From the NCBI RefSeq assembly GCF_030690045.1, contig NZ_JAUYHK010000021.1:186001-250000 (forward strand): DNA of 64,000 nt. The letters run 5' to 3'. How positions within the stretch are numbered: the first letter of the stretch is position 1; each line of letters starts with the position of its first letter. The stretch comes from Thalassospira sp. Lineage in GTDB: Bacteria; Pseudomonadota; Alphaproteobacteria; Rhodospirillales; Thalassospiraceae. The translations under genes were made by a program, and so were the position numbers. Below the pieces are notes generated by a model, which was not told where the DNA came from, ran no database searches, and was given only the letters and a program-made list of their open reading frames with translations. Shown piece by piece: positions 50,408-60,559 of the stretch.

Positions 50408-51730
50408 ATGCGCGTTGCTATGATTGGTACCGGTTATGTCGGTCTTGTGTCCGGTGCCTGTTTTTCGGAATTCGGTACAGATGTGATCTGTGTCGATAAG
50501 GATGCCGAAAAAATCAAACGTCTTGAAGACGGCATCATGCCGATTTACGAGCCGGGTCTTGAGGTTGTCGTTGAAAATAACGTCAAGGCGGGTCGCCTGA
50601 CCTTCACCACTGATCTGAAAGAAGGGGTAAAGGGGGCTGACGCCGTCTTTATCGCCGTGGGAACGCCGACCCGCCGGGGCGACGGCCATGCCGATCTCAG
50701 CTATGTCTATGCCGCCGCCGTCGAAATTGCCGAGGCGATGGAAGGTTTCACCGTGATTGTCACCAAATCGACAGTCCCGGTTGGCACCGGGCGCGAGGTG
50801 GAACGCATCATCCGGGAAACCCGCCCGGATGCCGATTTTGCCGTCGTCTCGAACCCGGAATTCCTGCGCGAAGGATCAGCAATCGAGGATTTCATGCGCC
50901 CGGACCGGGTTGTCATTGGTACCAGTGACGAACGGGCCCGTGAGGTGATGCGCGATCTGTACCGTCCGCTTTTCCTGATCGAAACCCCGATTGTTTTCAC
51001 CACCCGTGAAACATCGGAAATGATCAAATATGCCGCCAATACCTTTTTGGCAGCCAAAATCACCTTCATCAATGAAATCGCCGATCTGTGTGAAAAGGTC
51101 GGGGCCGATGTTCATGATGTCGCCCGCGGCATTGGCCTTGATGGCCGGATTGGCAAGAAGTTTTTGCATGCCGGTCCGGGCTATGGCGGGTCCTGTTTTC
51201 CCAAGGATACGCTGGCACTGGTGCGCACCGCCCAGCAACATTCATCCCCCTTGCGGATTATCGAGGCGGTGGTCGCCGTGAATGATGCCCGCAAGAAATC
51301 AATGGCAGGGCGGATTATCGAGGCCTGCGGCGGGTCGATTGCGGGTAAAACCATCGGTATTCTGGGGTTGGCGTTCAAACCCAATACCGATGACATGCGC
51401 GATTCACCCAGTCTGGATATCGTACCGATGCTGATCGAGGCCGGGGCGACTGTGCGTGGTTATGATCCCGAGGCGATGGGCGAGGCGGCCAAACTGTTGC
51501 CCGATATCACCTTTTGCGACAGCGCCTTTGACACGATCGAAGGGGCCGATGCCATGGTGATTGTCACTGAATGGAACGAGTTTCGCGGTCTTGATCTGAA
51601 ACGGGTCAAGGCGGCATTGAAAACGCCTGTGGTCGTTGATTTGCGCAATGTTTATGAACCGCGCGAAATGCGTGAGCATGGCTTTGCATATAGCTGTATT
51701 GGCCGGGCCAATATTGGAGGTAAGGAATAA
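50408..51730 (+). CDS. UDP-glucose 6-dehydrogenase
   Basis: MRVAMIGTGYVGLVSGACFSEFGTDVICVD, GYGGSCFPKDTLAL. Confidence 0.96.
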   Translation: MRVAMIGTGYVGLVSGACFSEFGTDVICVDKDAEKIKRLEDGIMPIYEPGLEVVVENNVKAGRLTFTTDLKEGVKGADAVFIAVGTPTRRGDGHADLSYVYAAAVEIAEAMEGFTVIVTKSTVPVGTGREVERIIRETRPDADFAVVSNPEFLREGSAIEDFMRPDRVVIGTSDERAREVMRDLYRPLFLIETPIVFTTRETSEMIKYAANTFLAAKITFINEIADLCEKVGADVHDVARGIGLDGRIGKKFLHAGPGYGGSCFPKDTLALVRTAQQHSSPLRIIEAVVAVNDARKKSMAGRIIEACGGSIAGKTIGILGLAFKPNTDDMRDSPSLDIVPMLIEAGATVRGYDPEAMGEAAKLLPDITFCDSAFDTIEGADAMVIVTEWNEFRGLDLKRVKAALKTPVVVDLRNVYEPREMREHGFAYSCIGRANIGGKE

Positions 51731-53142
51731 TGGCAGTCTCTGCCGGACATAAATTCGATCCGTCTGTCTTGCGCGAATATGACGTGCGCGGCGTTGTCGG
51801 TAAAACCCTGCATGCCGAAGATGCCCGCGCCCTTGGCAAGGCATTCGGCACCAAGGTTCTGCGCAGCGGTGGCAAACGGGTTGCGGTTGGTCGCGATGGC
51901 CGTCTCAGTTCGCCTGATATGGCCGATGCACTGATCGATGGATTGCGCAGCACGGGTTGTAATGTCATCCGCATCGCGATGGGCCCGACCCCGATGCTGT
52001 ATTTCACGGTCTATGACCAGAAAACAGACGCCGGAATCATGGTTACCGGGTCGCATAATCCGTCGGATTATAATGGTTTTAAAATGCTGAATGGCGGCAA
52101 GTCAGTGTTTGGCGACGCCATTCAGGAATTGGGTAAAATGGCCGCGGCGGGAGATTTTGAAACCGGCAATGGCACGCTGGAAGATGTCGATGTCGAAGAC
52201 CGCTATGTCGAACGTCTTGTCGCGGAACTGGATGTCGATGTTGCCAAACCGATGACGATTGTCTGGGATTGCGGCAATGGTGCCAGTGGCAATGTTGTGC
52301 GCAAACTGACGGCAAAACTGCCGGGGAACCACCATTTACTGTTTGATGATATTGACGGCACTTTCCCCAATCACCATCCGGACCCGACGGTCGAGGCCAA
52401 TCTGGTGGATATCAAGGCCGCCGTTAAGGCCCATAAGGCCGATTGGGGTGTGGCGTTTGACGGCGATGGCGACCGGATTGGTGTGGTCGATGGCCGGGGC
52501 AAGGTTCTGTGGGGCGATCAGCTGTTGCAGATTTATGCTGCCGACGTGTTGCAGCGTCAACCGGGGGCCGCGATCATTGCCGATGTCAAGGCCAGCCAGA
52601 CCCTGTTTGACGAGGTGACCCGTCTGGGGGGCGAGGCCATCATGTGGAAAACCGGCCATTCCCTGATCAAGACAAAAATGATCGAATCCAAAGCCCCGAT
52701 TGCCGGGGAAATGAGTGGCCATATCTTTTTTGCCGAACGGTATTATGGTTATGACGATGCGATGTATGCCGCCGTGCGGCTCTATCGCATTCTGGTACAA
52801 AGCGGCAAAAGCCTTGATATGTGGCATGATGCGATGCCGGTGGCCGTCAATACGCCGGAAACCCGGATAGAGTGCCCCGATGATCGCAAATTTGCCCTGA
52901 TCGAAGAAGTCCGCGCCCGCCTGTCGCAGGCCGGGGCAGAGGTCAATGGCATTGATGGTGTGCGGGTGCGAACCGATGATGGCTGGTGGCTGTTGCGGGC
53001 CTCAAACACCCAGCCCGCCATTGTTGCGCGTTGCGAGGCCGCTGATGAAGCGGGCCTTGTCCGTTTGAAGGAACAGGTGACGATCCAGCTTGCCCAAAGC
53101 GGCCTGCGTGGGGATTTCTTTGCGCCGGGGGGCGGTCACTGA
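51730..53142 (+). CDS. phosphomannomutase/phosphoglucomutase
   Basis: REYDVRGVVG, GIMVTGSHNPSDYNGFKM, AFDGDGDRIGVVD; TAATG overlap with ugd. Confidence 0.95.
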   Translation: MAVSAGHKFDPSVLREYDVRGVVGKTLHAEDARALGKAFGTKVLRSGGKRVAVGRDGRLSSPDMADALIDGLRSTGCNVIRIAMGPTPMLYFTVYDQKTDAGIMVTGSHNPSDYNGFKMLNGGKSVFGDAIQELGKMAAAGDFETGNGTLEDVDVEDRYVERLVAELDVDVAKPMTIVWDCGNGASGNVVRKLTAKLPGNHHLLFDDIDGTFPNHHPDPTVEANLVDIKAAVKAHKADWGVAFDGDGDRIGVVDGRGKVLWGDQLLQIYAADVLQRQPGAAIIADVKASQTLFDEVTRLGGEAIMWKTGHSLIKTKMIESKAPIAGEMSGHIFFAERYYGYDDAMYAAVRLYRILVQSGKSLDMWHDAMPVAVNTPETRIECPDDRKFALIEEVRARLSQAGAEVNGIDGVRVRTDDGWWLLRASNTQPAIVARCEAADEAGLVRLKEQVTIQLAQSGLRGDFFAPGGGH

Positions 53143-53168
53143 TTTTGTGATTCTCTTCCACCCAAAAC

Positions 53169-53200
53169 AAAAGGCCGCCGAAATTTCCGGCGGCCTTTTT
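53169..53200. terminator. bidirectional intrinsic terminator
   Basis: AAAAGGCCGCCG-AAATTTC-CGGCGGCCTTTTT between convergent genes. Confidence 0.9.
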
Positions 53201-53222
53201 CGTGGAGTGTCGCAGAAGAAAC

Positions 53223-54515
53223 TCAGCCAGCTTCACCGGTTGCAACCGGGATGCAGGCAACCTTTTCCTTGATCAGAACACTACATGCATTCCGGGCTTC
53301 GGCTTCGGCCTCAAATCCAATCAGGCGGGCTCGATAGACAACCCCGTTGCTGGAATTTTGCCGTTCAACAGCCGCACGGGTCAGGCGCAGGACATCCGGT
53401 GCACTGCGGGCTGCTGCAAGGACTGCCTCTTGTGCCCGGCGCTGGTCGCTGAATGCGCCAACCTGAATGCCCCAACTGCCTTCAGTCGGACGCAGGCGCG
53501 TCACAACGGTTTCGGTATCGATCCGTGAGGGCTGCTGTTCGGCCTCGGTGGCGTTGTTCAGTTTGGCAATCAGCAATTGGGCATCGGCGGGCAGAATTTT
53601 GTTTTCCGGGCTGAAACGCGGGCGAGGGGGCGCAATGTCGCCGCCTTTTTTCAGATCAAGATAAGCCTGATCCAGTAATTTTTTCATCTGGTCATCGCGC
53701 GACCGCGCCGTGCGGCCACCAAAAACAACCCCGATCAGGCGTTTGTCATTGCGGTTGACCGATGCCAGCAGATTAAAGCCCGATGCATTGATATAGCCGG
53801 TCTTGATGCCATCGGTGCCGTAATAGGACGCCAGCAAATTATTGTGGTTGCCATAGGTGCGGTTGGCATAGGTGAATTTGGCGGTGCTGAAATAATGGTA
53901 ATAATCACCAAAATTTTCACGCAACGCCACACCCAGTCGGATCATGTCCCGCGCCGTGGTCATCTGTCCACGATCCGGAAGGCCCGATGCATTGCGAAAT
54001 GTGGTGCTATTCATGCCAATGGCTCGGGCCTTGGCCGTCATCATCTGGGCAAATTTGATTTCGGTTTCGCCCAGATGTTCGGCGACGACGACCGCAATAT
54101 CATTGGCCGATTTGGTCACCAGCGCAAAAATCGCATCTTTGACGGTAATGGTTTGTCCGGCACTGAGGCCCAGTTTCGACGGTGCCTGACCCCAGGCGCG
54201 TTTGGAAACTTTCATCTTGGTCGACAGGCTGACCTTGCCCGAATCCAGAGCGTCAAACACCATATACAGCGTCATGATCTTGGTCAGGGAGGCCGGATAA
54301 ACTTTTTGATCGGGCAGGTGTTCATACAAAACATTGCCGGTATCGGCATCAATCACCATCCCGGCATAGGTTCGTGCCTGTGCCGGTGTCACCATCATGC
54401 CAAAACACAGCATCAGGGCGAATGCAGCCATCAGGGTACGCAAGACGGGCGTACGCTTGAAAAGGCTGATTTTTTGCATCGCCGGTATCATGGCGACAAG
54501 AAGCGGAAGATGCAT
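53223..54515 (-). CDS. D-alanyl-D-alanine carboxypeptidase (S11) with C-terminal SPOR domain
   Basis: YPASLTKIMTLYMVFDAL (SxxK), KSANDIAVVVAEHLG, DGIKTGYINASG (KTG); C-term WGIQVGAFSDQRRAQEAVLAAARS SPOR-like. Confidence 0.94.
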   Translation of the reverse strand: MHLPLLVAMIPAMQKISLFKRTPVLRTLMAAFALMLCFGMMVTPAQARTYAGMVIDADTGNVLYEHLPDQKVYPASLTKIMTLYMVFDALDSGKVSLSTKMKVSKRAWGQAPSKLGLSAGQTITVKDAIFALVTKSANDIAVVVAEHLGETEIKFAQMMTAKARAIGMNSTTFRNASGLPDRGQMTTARDMIRLGVALRENFGDYYHYFSTAKFTYANRTYGNHNNLLASYYGTDGIKTGYINASGFNLLASVNRNDKRLIGVVFGGRTARSRDDQMKKLLDQAYLDLKKGGDIAPPRPRFSPENKILPADAQLLIAKLNNATEAEQQPSRIDTETVVTRLRPTEGSWGIQVGAFSDQRRAQEAVLAAARSAPDVLRLTRAAVERQNSSNGVVYRARLIGFEAEAEARNACSVLIKEKVACIPVATGEAG

Positions 54516-54693
54516 GACGTCTGTCCGACCTGATTAAGGAACCCCGAATAACGAATTACACTAACATGCCCGCATCGTGTTAAAAAAATGCTTAACGGAT
54601 GTTAAATAGGTAGCTTGAAATGCGCCTTGCCGCTGCCTTAATTACACATAACCTTAGGCGCGTATGCGGGGTCTGTCAAAATAGAGGTATGGA

Positions 54694-55446
54694 ATGACAC
54701 ATAAATTTCCCGGAAAAGGCAAAGGGTTGGGCCGGTCTGCCTTGCGGTTTGCGTCGGGGGTATCCCTTGTTGCGGCGGCGGCGATATTGGCCGGATGTGC
54801 GTTTACGGGCACCAATGACATTGCGAATCCTGTGACGCGCAAGGCGACGTGGTTTTCCTTTCTGAATGCCGATGATCTGCGAACGGCCTGCGATGCCGGA
54901 CAGGCCGATGGGTGGATTCGGCTGGTTTATAACGCCAGATATTATGACGAAACCCGCAGCTTTGATCTGAGCCCGGCACCCGATGGTAGTGACCGTTTCG
55001 AGATGACATCGCGGATTTTTGGCCCGATTGATGTCAGTTCGGTTGATGTCACGGTCAATGCGCCGCTGGGCGCGTTTGGCGGTGATGAAGTCCGCAAAAC
55101 CATCAGCCGGGATGACTATCTGGCCCTGACCGATGCCTTGCAGCAGGATGGGTTTGGCTATCAGAGTCGCGACGGCTTGCGGTTGAATTCCAACGATTAT
55201 TACTGGGTTGCGATTGGCTGTTCGACCGGCAATGTCACGCTGGCGGCATGGACATCGGCCAGTGATGATCTTGGCGGCCTGCATTTCCCTGATGTCGTGG
55301 CGCAGATTTCCGGGCAAACCAGCCCGTTGCCACAGCCGCCATCTGCGGATGCTCCCAAATTACCGGACCCGGTTTATGGCGGCAATGATCGCAAAAATGA
55401 CGGGCGTGATTTTTACCGGACGGTGCGCGGCAATATGCTGCGATAA
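54694..55446 (+). CDS. hypothetical lipoprotein
   Basis: Lipobox ILAGC after hydrophobic signal; no other recognised domain. Confidence 0.75.
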   Translation: MTHKFPGKGKGLGRSALRFASGVSLVAAAAILAGCAFTGTNDIANPVTRKATWFSFLNADDLRTACDAGQADGWIRLVYNARYYDETRSFDLSPAPDGSDRFEMTSRIFGPIDVSSVDVTVNAPLGAFGGDEVRKTISRDDYLALTDALQQDGFGYQSRDGLRLNSNDYYWVAIGCSTGNVTLAAWTSASDDLGGLHFPDVVAQISGQTSPLPQPPSADAPKLPDPVYGGNDRKNDGRDFYRTVRGNMLR

Positions 55447-55465
55447 CCCGTCACGATAGGGCGAA

Positions 55466-55508
55466 ACAGGGCCGCCGGGCGAAAATGCCGGGGGGCCCTG
55501 TTTTTTTC
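55466..55508 (+). terminator. intrinsic terminator
   Basis: CAGGGCC...GGCCCTG plus inner GCCGGGC/GCCGGG pairing, followed by TTTTTTT. Confidence 0.8.
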
Positions 55509-55666
55509 TGTGTGTGGGGCTTGAAATTTCTTGCGTGGTCATAAGGGGTTGGCAGAAAGACGCCGACTTTGACGGAATTGTCACCAAACTATCCTTGACG
55601 ATAACGGGTATTTCCATCTAAGGTTATGTTGCGATGCAGCATGATTTCAGTGAATCCCCTTAAATT

Positions 55667-56689
55667 GTGGAGGACGGCACGATGGTGACGACCCCTAAAA
55701 AAACGTCTGCGAAAACAGCAAAAGTTTCAGGTGGCAAGGCAAAAGCTCCGGTTTCCGGCGTCAAGGCTCCGGTTTCCGGCGTCAAGGCTCCGGAAAGAAA
55801 GGTGATGCCAAAGGCTTCTGCTGCAAGTGCGAGTAATTCCAATATAAAGTCCGTGCCAACACCCCGGACTGTAACCACAGGTTCTGCTTTGGAAGCCAAG
55901 GCGGCGACCAGTGCGCCGGTTTCAGCCAAGCCTCCTGTCGCGGCGGCACCGAAGGCTGCCGAACCGCTGAAAGCGGCTCCCGTCAAGGCGGAGCCGGTGA
56001 CGTCCGAAGCCAAGGCGCCGGAAAAGGCACTTGAAAAACTACCGGAAAAAGCGGTGGCACCCAAAGCGCCTGAGCCGGTGAAAGCGCCGGGGCCCAAAGC
56101 CAGTGCGCCCAAGCCGCAACCGGTTGCCAAGCCTGCGGCGAAGGCAGCAGAAGCACCGCTTGCTACGGCGACGATCCTGCCGTTTGAGCCGTTGCTGGAA
56201 ATCTGGTCATCGCCCGAGATTGATGCGATGGTCGCGGCCAGTCAGGGGGCATTTGAAGACGGCGTTGCCGTTGCCAATGATGCCATTGTTCAGATTACCG
56301 ATGCTTTTTCCGATCAGGCCGGTGTGTTTTCCGATGCCGGTTCCCGGGTTGTCGCCCAATATGAAGATTTGTGGCAGACCCAGCAGAAAAGCTGGAATGA
56401 CATGTGGCAAATGTCGTCCGAACTGCTTGGCAAGGGCGGTTCGTTCGGGGCTGAACTTGTGGCATGGGCCCAGCGTGAAATGGACGCCTCGCAGGCGGAC
56501 CTTGAGGCACTGGCAAAGGTTGAAAGTCTTGAAGAACTTCAGGAGCTCAACGCCCGCATTTTCAAACGCTATGTCGAAAGCGGTATGAGCGAGGCCGAAA
56601 AATTGCAGGCGATGTTGCAGGATTTCATTGATGATGGCCTTGCCACCATCAACAAGGCCACCGAAGAAGCCCTCAAACGCGCAGGCTGA
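55667..56689 (+). CDS. phasin family protein with Ala/Pro/Lys-rich N-terminal extension
   Basis: C-terminal phasin-like helices (LWQTQQKSWNDMWQMSSELLGKGGSFGAELVAWAQREMDASQADLEALAKVESLEELQELNARIFKRYVESGMSEAEKL); low-complexity N-terminus; first of two nearby ATGs unresolved. Confidence 0.85.
   Translation: MEDGTMVTTPKKTSAKTAKVSGGKAKAPVSGVKAPVSGVKAPERKVMPKASAASASNSNIKSVPTPRTVTTGSALEAKAATSAPVSAKPPVAAAPKAAEPLKAAPVKAEPVTSEAKAPEKALEKLPEKAVAPKAPEPVKAPGPKASAPKPQPVAKPAAKAAEAPLATATILPFEPLLEIWSSPEIDAMVAASQGAFEDGVAVANDAIVQITDAFSDQAGVFSDAGSRVVAQYEDLWQTQQKSWNDMWQMSSELLGKGGSFGAELVAWAQREMDASQADLEALAKVESLEELQELNARIFKRYVESGMSEAEKLQAMLQDFIDDGLATINKATEEALKRAG
55745..55793 (+). repeat. 21-bp in-frame tandem repeat (APVSGVK)
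   Basis: GCTCCGGTTTCCGGCGTCAAG x2 perfect plus partial third copy. Confidence 0.95.
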
Positions 56690-56721
56690 TATTGGGGGCA
56701 GGCAGACGACTCGCAAACGGG

Positions 56722-56757
56722 CGGGCATGGTCGATGATCATGCCCGTTTTTGTTTTT
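56722..56757 (+). terminator. intrinsic terminator after phasin gene
   Basis: CGGGCATG...CATGCCCG followed by TTTTTGTTTTT. Confidence 0.85.
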
Positions 56758-56941
56758 CCAGGGCGGCGGCGATGTGCCGGTACAAGGGAACTTTTACATG
56801 CCATCTTGCGCCGGTCTGTTCTTGCCCTACATGACTCAAAGATTGCTTTTAACGAAACGGAATGATGGTTGGCCTTGGAGGCGCGCCATTGTTGACCTAT
56901 CATGGGTCAGGATTGAATGAGAAGGGTTGTAATAAGCGGGT

Positions 56942-57268
56942 ATGAGTGATCAGGGCAATCAGGGTGACGGTCTGCCAACGACAGGGATCGTCACCAAGAC
57001 GCGACCAAAGACCAAAAAACCGGCGATGTACAAGGTGTTGTTGCTCAATGATGACTACACACCGATGGAATTTGTCGTCCATGTGCTGGAACGGTTTTTC
57101 AGCAAGGGCCATGAAGAGGCAACCGAAATCATGTTGCAGGTTCATCGCAAGGGGGTCGGTATTTGCGGTGTCTTTACCTACGAAATTGCCGAGACCAAAG
57201 TTAATCAGGTGATGGATCTTGCTCGTCAGAACCAGCATCCGTTGCAGTGCACGATTGAGAAGGAGTAA
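56942..57268 (+). CDS. clpS: ATP-dependent Clp protease adaptor ClpS
   Basis: [36 protein letters not shown]-like ([32 protein letters not shown]). Confidence 0.97.
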   Translation: MSDQGNQGDGLPTTGIVTKTRPKTKKPAMYKVLLLNDDYTPMEFVVHVLERFFSKGHEEATEIMLQVHRKGVGICGVFTYEIAETKVNQVMDLARQNQHPLQCTIEKE

Positions 57269-57271
57269 CCC

Positions 57272-59590
57272 ATGCTCTCACGTAATCTGGAAGAAAGCCT
57301 GCATCGTGCGCTTGGATATGCGTCTGAGCGGCGTCACGAATATGCGACGCTGGAACATTTGCTGTTGTCGCTGACCGAAGATCAGGACGCGATATCGGTC
57401 CTGCGCGCCTGTCGGGTGGATGTGGATCGTCTGCGGGGCGAATTGCTGGAATTCACCGATAGCGAATTGTCCGGCCTGATCAGTGCGCGGCTGGTTGATC
57501 CCAAACCGACCGCCGGGTTCCAGCGGGTTATTCAGCGTGCCGCCATTCATGTGCAATCGTCGGGCCGCGAAGAAGTGACCGGTGCCAATGTTCTGGTCGC
57601 GCTGTTTTCCGAACGGGAATCGCATGCGGTTTATTATCTGCAATTACAGGACATGACGCGCCTTGATGCGGTCAATTATATTTCGCATGGTATCGCAAAA
57701 TCGCCGGAACTGAACGAACGCCGCATTCCGCGGGGGGCTGACGAAGACATCGCCCCGGCAGGGACCAGGGATGCCGAGGATGCGTCTGCCCCCGATGATG
57801 GCGAAGCCCTGAAGGCTTATTGCGTCAATTTGAATGTCAAGGCGCAGGCGGGCAAGATTGACCCGCTGATCGGCCGTCAAAGCGAGATCGAACGCACCAT
57901 TCAGGTCCTGTGCCGCCGCACCAAGAACAATCCGCTTTATGTCGGGGATCCGGGGGTGGGTAAAACCGCCATTGCCGAAGGATTGGCAAAGCGGATTGTC
58001 GAGGGTGATGTGCCTGAAGTTCTGGCCAATGCCACGATCTTTGCGCTGGATATGGGATCGCTTCTGGCCGGGACCCGCTATCGCGGGGATTTTGAAGAGC
58101 GTCTCAAAGCGGTGGTCAAGGAACTGGAAGCGCATGACGGGGCGGTCTTGTTTATTGACGAAATCCATACCGTGATCGGGGCCGGGGCAACGTCGGGCGG
58201 GGCGATGGATGCCTCAAACCTTCTGAAACCTGCCCTTGCCAGCGGCTCGTTGCGCTGCATCGGCTCGACCACCTACAAGGAATTCCGTGGGCATTTTGAA
58301 AAGGACCGCGCACTGGTGCGCCGGTTCCAGAAAATCGATGTCGATGAACCGTCACTGGAAGACACCATCAAGATACTCAAGGGGCTGAAACCCTATTACG
58401 AGGAACATCATCATGTGCGTTACACCAATGAGGCAATCCGCTCGGCGGTTGAACTGGCATCGCGCTATATCAGCGACCGCAAACGGCCTGATAATGCGAT
58501 TGACGTGATTGACGAGGTGGGTGCGTCGCGGATGCTTGTCGCACCCGGCAAGCGCAAACGCACCATCAGCAAACGCGATGTCGAGGAAATTGTCGCCAAA
58601 ATCGCCCGCATTCCGGCAAAATCGGTATCGTCCGATGATCGCAAGGTTCTGCAAACGTTGGAGCGGGACCTTAAAACCGTGGTGTTTGGTCAGGACAAGG
58701 CCATTGAGGCACTGGCAAGTGCAATCAAACTGGCGCGGGCAGGGTTGCGCGAACCGGAAAAGCCGATTGGCAGTTATTTGTTTTCCGGCCCGACCGGGGT
58801 GGGCAAAACCGAAGTCACCAAACAGCTTGCCCATGTCATGGGGATCGAATTTATCCGCTTTGACATGTCGGAATATATGGAACGCCACAGCGTCTCACGC
58901 CTGATCGGGGCACCACCCGGTTATGTCGGGTTTGATCAGGGCGGATTGTTGACCGATGCAGTGGATCAGCATCCCCATGCGGTGGTGTTGCTGGACGAAA
59001 TCGAAAAGGCGCATCCGGACCTGTTCAATATTCTGCTGCAGGTGATGGATCACGGCAAACTGACCGATAATAACGGCAAGAATGTCGATTTCCGCAATAT
59101 CGTTTTGGTGATGACGACCAATGCCGGGGCGTCGGACATGGCTAAACCCGCCATCGGCTTTATGCGCGAACAACGCTTTGGCGAGGATGACGAGGCGATC
59201 AAGCGCACCTTCAGTCCGGAATTCCGCAACCGTCTGGATGCGGTTATTCCGTTCGACAATCTGAAACCCGATGTCGTCAAGATGGTGGTTGATAAATTCA
59301 TCCTGCAACTTGAAGCGCAGCTTGCGGATCGCAATGTGTCGATCGAACTGACCGAGGCCGCGCGGACATGGCTTGCCGACCGGGGATATGACCCGGCCTT
59401 CGGGGCGCGTCCGCTGGGCCGTGTCATTCAGGAATATGTTAAAAAACCACTGGCCGAAGAATTGCTGTTTGGCAAACTTGAAAAAGGCGGGGCTGTTCTG
59501 GTTGATATTGCCGATGGCAAGGTTGTTTTCCATTATTCCGGCATGCCGGGGCAGGTGGCGGAAACCCGCGATCCTGAAATGGTGGAATAA
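57272..59590 (+). CDS. clpA: ATP-dependent Clp protease ATP-binding subunit ClpA
   Basis: [34 protein letters not shown]; two AAA+ domains [15 protein letters not shown] and [17 protein letters not shown]. Confidence 0.97.
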   Translation: MLSRNLEESLHRALGYASERRHEYATLEHLLLSLTEDQDAISVLRACRVDVDRLRGELLEFTDSELSGLISARLVDPKPTAGFQRVIQRAAIHVQSSGREEVTGANVLVALFSERESHAVYYLQLQDMTRLDAVNYISHGIAKSPELNERRIPRGADEDIAPAGTRDAEDASAPDDGEALKAYCVNLNVKAQAGKIDPLIGRQSEIERTIQVLCRRTKNNPLYVGDPGVGKTAIAEGLAKRIVEGDVPEVLANATIFALDMGSLLAGTRYRGDFEERLKAVVKELEAHDGAVLFIDEIHTVIGAGATSGGAMDASNLLKPALASGSLRCIGSTTYKEFRGHFEKDRALVRRFQKIDVDEPSLEDTIKILKGLKPYYEEHHHVRYTNEAIRSAVELASRYISDRKRPDNAIDVIDEVGASRMLVAPGKRKRTISKRDVEEIVAKIARIPAKSVSSDDRKVLQTLERDLKTVVFGQDKAIEALASAIKLARAGLREPEKPIGSYLFSGPTGVGKTEVTKQLAHVMGIEFIRFDMSEYMERHSVSRLIGAPPGYVGFDQGGLLTDAVDQHPHAVVLLDEIEKAHPDLFNILLQVMDHGKLTDNNGKNVDFRNIVLVMTTNAGASDMAKPAIGFMREQRFGEDDEAIKRTFSPEFRNRLDAVIPFDNLKPDVVKMVVDKFILQLEAQLADRNVSIELTEAARTWLADRGYDPAFGARPLGRVIQEYVKKPLAEELLFGKLEKGGAVLVDIADGKVVFHYSGMPGQVAETRDPEMVE

Positions 59591-59720
59591 AGCGTGTACC
59601 TATCCTGAATTGCGGGGGCTGTGCCCGGCGCTTGCTATTGGCTGCAAGATAGTATCTTGATGGTTGTCCGGATTGCTTTATGATCCGGACAATCTTTTCA
59701 TGAGGCGGTTTTAGCGGTTA

Positions 59721-60275
59721 ATGGATTCATCAGCCCGACGACAAAATCTGAAGCAGGTAGAGCATTTTCTCTCGCAGCTTGAAAAACGTGGACGTATTTT
59801 GGTAGCCCTTGCCGCCCGGCTGGAGCGCGAGGCCGATACGCTTGACATTACCGCCTACCGTCCGTTTCGCGAAGAAGTTGATAATTTCAAGGCGCTGTCG
59901 CTGATCCTGACCGAACGGCTGGCGAAAATGGAAAGCCATTCCCGCAAGGACGAACTGGAAATCAATTTCCACCGTTTGCAGGTTCTGATGTTGCGGGTGG
60001 TGATTAAATCCAGCCTGAAATTCTTTTTTGTCATGAGCGCCAAATCCGTGCTGCCGCTGGGTTCCAAGGAACTTTTCCAAAGCGAATTGCGCACCCTTTA
60101 CGAAGCAGAACGGATGTTGTCCGACCCGCGTTATGAAAGCGAACTGGACGAAAGTGCTCGCGATGATCTGGAGCTTGCCAAGGAAATCCTTGAGGAAATT
60201 ATTCAGCATGCACCGACCTTGCTGAATTTTGGCGACCGCAAACCCAAACGGAAAAAAGCCCGTAAGGCCTCCTGA
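59721..60275 (+). CDS. hypothetical helical protein
   Basis: 184-aa ORF with charged coiled-coil composition and Lys-rich C-terminus KPKRKKARKAS. Confidence 0.7.
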   Translation: MDSSARRQNLKQVEHFLSQLEKRGRILVALAARLEREADTLDITAYRPFREEVDNFKALSLILTERLAKMESHSRKDELEINFHRLQVLMLRVVIKSSLKFFFVMSAKSVLPLGSKELFQSELRTLYEAERMLSDPRYESELDESARDDLELAKEILEEIIQHAPTLLNFGDRKPKRKKARKAS

Positions 60276-60338
60276 TTTCGCATTTTGCAAAATGTGAATT
60301 CGCAAAATGCGAAAAAATAATTGCAAAACGCAATTAAA
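60276..60338. promoter_or_regulatory. cluster of three successive palindromes
   Basis: CATTTTGCAAAATG, TTCGCA-AAA-TGCGAA, ATTGC-AAAAC-GCAAT; also a 13-bp inverted repeat TTTCGCATTTTGC/GCAAAATGCGAAA. Confidence 0.5.
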
Positions 60339-60421
60339 TTGGACCTCAGATGGTTGTTTTGTGTCTGGTATGGTAAAAAAACTCCGGAAATTCCCTCTTT
60401 AAGACCCTTGCACAAAACTGG

Positions 60422-60443
60422 CACACCCTATGCATAGGGTGTG
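60422..60443. repeat. 22-bp perfect palindrome
   Basis: CACACCCTATGCATAGGGTGTG. Confidence 0.95.
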
Positions 60444-60559
60444 TTGGACAGTTGTTCTTTGCAGGGATGCACGCGAGTGTGTCTGGAACAATGTAATCTT
60501 CTGCAGTTTGCTCGTGTCCCAACCAAAACTCGGCGGCGGATTTTTTCCGCCGCTTTTTT
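60444..60559 (+). ncRNA. candidate small RNA ending in an intrinsic terminator
   Basis: No credible CDS; promoter-like elements just upstream; closing stem GTTGGACA/TGTCCCAAC; ends at GCGGCGGA-TTTTT-TCCGCCGC-TTTTTT. Confidence 0.4.
60533..60559 (+). terminator. intrinsic terminator not downstream of any nearby CDS
   Basis: GCGGCGGA TTTTT TCCGCCGC TTTTTT. Confidence 0.85.

Noticed and set aside
56880-56905. TGACCTATCATGGGTCA inverted repeat upstream of clpS
   Set aside because: Only 5-bp arms; too short to distinguish from chance.
60444-60559. 6S RNA or SRP RNA assignment for the sRNA candidate
   Set aside because: No recognisable SRP core tetraloop, and the length/central-bubble layout cannot be confidently matched to 6S RNA by eye; left unclassified.
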